The position numbers were made by a program, and so were the translations under genes. A stretch of DNA of 38,175 nucleotides from Saccoglossus kowalevskii (taxonomy: Eukaryota > Hemichordata > Enteropneusta > Harrimaniidae), in the NCBI RefSeq assembly GCF_000003605.2, contig NW_003119427.1, positions 361,306-399,480 on the forward strand. Reading direction: 5' to 3'. Shown here piece by piece: positions 24,626 to 27,600 of this stretch. The notes beneath the pieces are model-generated. The model saw only the letters and a list, made by a program, of their open reading frames with translations. It made no database searches and had not been told where the DNA came from. How positions within the stretch are numbered: position 1 is the stretch's first letter; every line of letters begins with the position of its first letter.

Positions 24626-27600
24626 GATCAATATATTGTATACCCATGAGCCTTTGCGTTTTTAGTGTGTGTTGTTATCGTCGCCTGGGACTCAATCTGA
24701 TTCCCGCGCGTGCTCAGGTGACAACCCTCCCACGTTAATACCTCGAAGGCCTGTGCACCTCCCGGCTTCTATTTTGACGTCATCGAGTGAAATGTCATAC
24801 ACACTGGTGAACCCAATTTCAGCCTCGAATGCAAGCATGTATTTTGTAGATGACGTGAACTCTGCAGCACCGACATGCCAGAAAGATCCTTGGCTGAACT
24901 GAGTGACAAATATTGGTTCGTCTACAGGTGAACTATTTTCTGGGACTACGTGAACTGAAAATCTGCCGCCATTATCCCCTGTGAATGCAGACATTGTGTT
25001 ACAAATTATGGTACATGTTAACATTTATATAGCTCCCGTTATAAGATTAGCACGCGCTTGCGTGTTCGGTTTATCTTATGATTCTATCCTGTACTCGACG
25101 ACCTGGAAGGTTTACAAAACTAGAACATACAACGTGATACTCTGACTCGTCTTTTTTCAAAGAGGTGCAACCGTGGACATAGCCATAGAAGTTTATTGAG
25201 TCAACAATATTCAATAGATGGTATTTTCCAAACAATATGCTAACCTTACAGGAGAGAGTATTTTTATTATATTTACGTAAATAACCAACTTTGCACGTAC
25301 CTGCCATGTGGTACCAAAACTCAACACAAGACTCCGGCGTGGCATTGTACAAAGGTGTCAACAGTCGTGATACAGCACCTTCTGGTTGATCTGTTGAATC
25401 TACATACATGTAATGACCTATACATGCAATATAGGGATACAAATGTAAATGACATCGACATACTTTCAAAAGTATTTCCGGTATAAATACTTATTGGAAC
25501 TGCCACGAGTTCAGAAATCTTGCTCACATTCACACGGATTAATCGGTTCAGTCACAGCCTAAGAGTTACATATAAGTGAGATGCGCTAACTATAGTTTGA
25601 TCCCGATAAAGGGATGTTTTTAGTATAAACTAACCCGACCCTGTCCCATATGTGTGATCCATTTCTGGTCCTCCTTCGTGATCAGCAGCTAGGATGCGTT
25701 GCCAGTCGAAATCATTGTTCACGTTGTTTGTAAAGCCACATACATCTTCAGCTTCGAAATCGCACTGGTCTGTAGAATTACAAATATCCTTGTAAACTAG
25801 TCAATTGAATTTGCCATGTGAATGTAAATTCGAGCCATAACACCATATAACACAAAATTGAATACAAATAAACCATAACGCACTGATAACACTATTTATT
25901 CTTATTTAAAACATATATGTTAATGAATCCGGAATTGTTAGATTTTAAATGAGAAGTACATATTTATTTGCCACATCTGGGGTACCAAATCTGTATCTGA
26001 TTCACTTCAGCAGATCTGACACCAGGGTAATTTGTAACGAATTACTGGTTGACTAAGCTGATACAAATTTTAGTAATAGCATGGTTAGCATATTAGCGTT
26101 TCCTGACACTAACATACCTCACGAATACCTCAAAGTATGCACGAAGACAGTACAGATGGAATATCGACCGACGCGCAGCGGAGGTTGTTGCGCGGCGTAC
26201 TCTCTGAGTGCATACTTTGATGTATTCTGGCAATAACCTTATTATTATACATTTCTCCCTCCAAGGATACACCATGGGAATGCTGAAATCCAAAATGTTT
26301 AGAACAGAATCAGCGAACTTCTTTGTGGTGGAGTCCGGTCAAACCCTAGTGGCAGCCATGTTTGTCTTTATTGTTAGAGGACGCTTACGCGCGTAATCGT
26401 TCCATATTTGGAATTCGCATTTCCTTATATGGTAAGATGAAAATACCCCGTAAAATACCACAAAATTACGGCATGCTGTAATTTATGGCGTTACGGGGAC
26501 ATATGTATAATAATATAATTTATGTTGTACTTACTCAGTGGTGGGCAATCTCCATCATATATCACGATGTCGTCAATAGCAACGACGCCTATGTTGGTGA
26601 TACTTGCTGTTGTCTGAATAGTGATAACATGTTGTGAACTACCTGTTGCTAGAAAAATCTGCGCGTACACCCAGTCAGGACCTATGTCTCCCTCCCTGAC
26701 CCAGACAGTCTCGTCAGCTGGATAACAATTACAGTAAGATGAAAATTATATGTCTTTCAACACTCACTGTTGGTGTCACAAACAAAACGGACATTCCAGA
26801 ATAAAAAAAAAAAACTGTGTTAGGCTATGTACGACACTTACGCAGTATGTCCGAATCAGATATCACTTCCAGTGTACCCACTTGTCCTCCGTGCATATGA
26901 TACCAAAATGATAGACAAACCTCCGATGATATTGTCGGGCTATTGAGTTTGGCCTTGTCATTCAATAATTGCGTTATCATTTCTACTGATGCATACCAAC
27001 CTGGAGCGATAAACGACAGTCACCAACACATTCAACAACTGAGCCGGCTTTCTCATTTTAATAAAACACGTAATCTCTTTCGTCTGAACATTGATCCTGT
27101 CCATCTATATCCCTATTGAACCATTTTTGAGGTTAAAATCATTTAATGTATCCCCTATCCATACCGGGGAGCGTACACCATACATTGCAAAATCGGCCAT
27201 ACTAACTTGTAACCTGTTGTTAATATGGCCGCTTTTATACCTTATACCTAATATAGTCAAGCGACCGGGTCATTTTAATACAATACTATTTAAAGCGGGG
27301 CAGTCGTCACCTACGCATGCGTCAGGTGGTCATAGCGTGTCATTGTTTACAAACAAACGTCTATATATGAGCCTTTGCGTTCTTAGCGCGTGTTGTTATC
27401 GTCGCCTAGGACGCAATTCCCGCGCCGCGTGCGCAGGTGACGACCCTCCCGCTTTAATGCCGTCCTAATTCTGAATAAAAAAATAAAATAATTTTCGTTG
27501 GAAAAGTGTAGTTAGTTAAAAGATGCCACGGTATTAGATTATATAAATGACTGACTAAACAGACTGTCTAGAAGCATTGTGTTTTATCGCTGGTAGGCGC

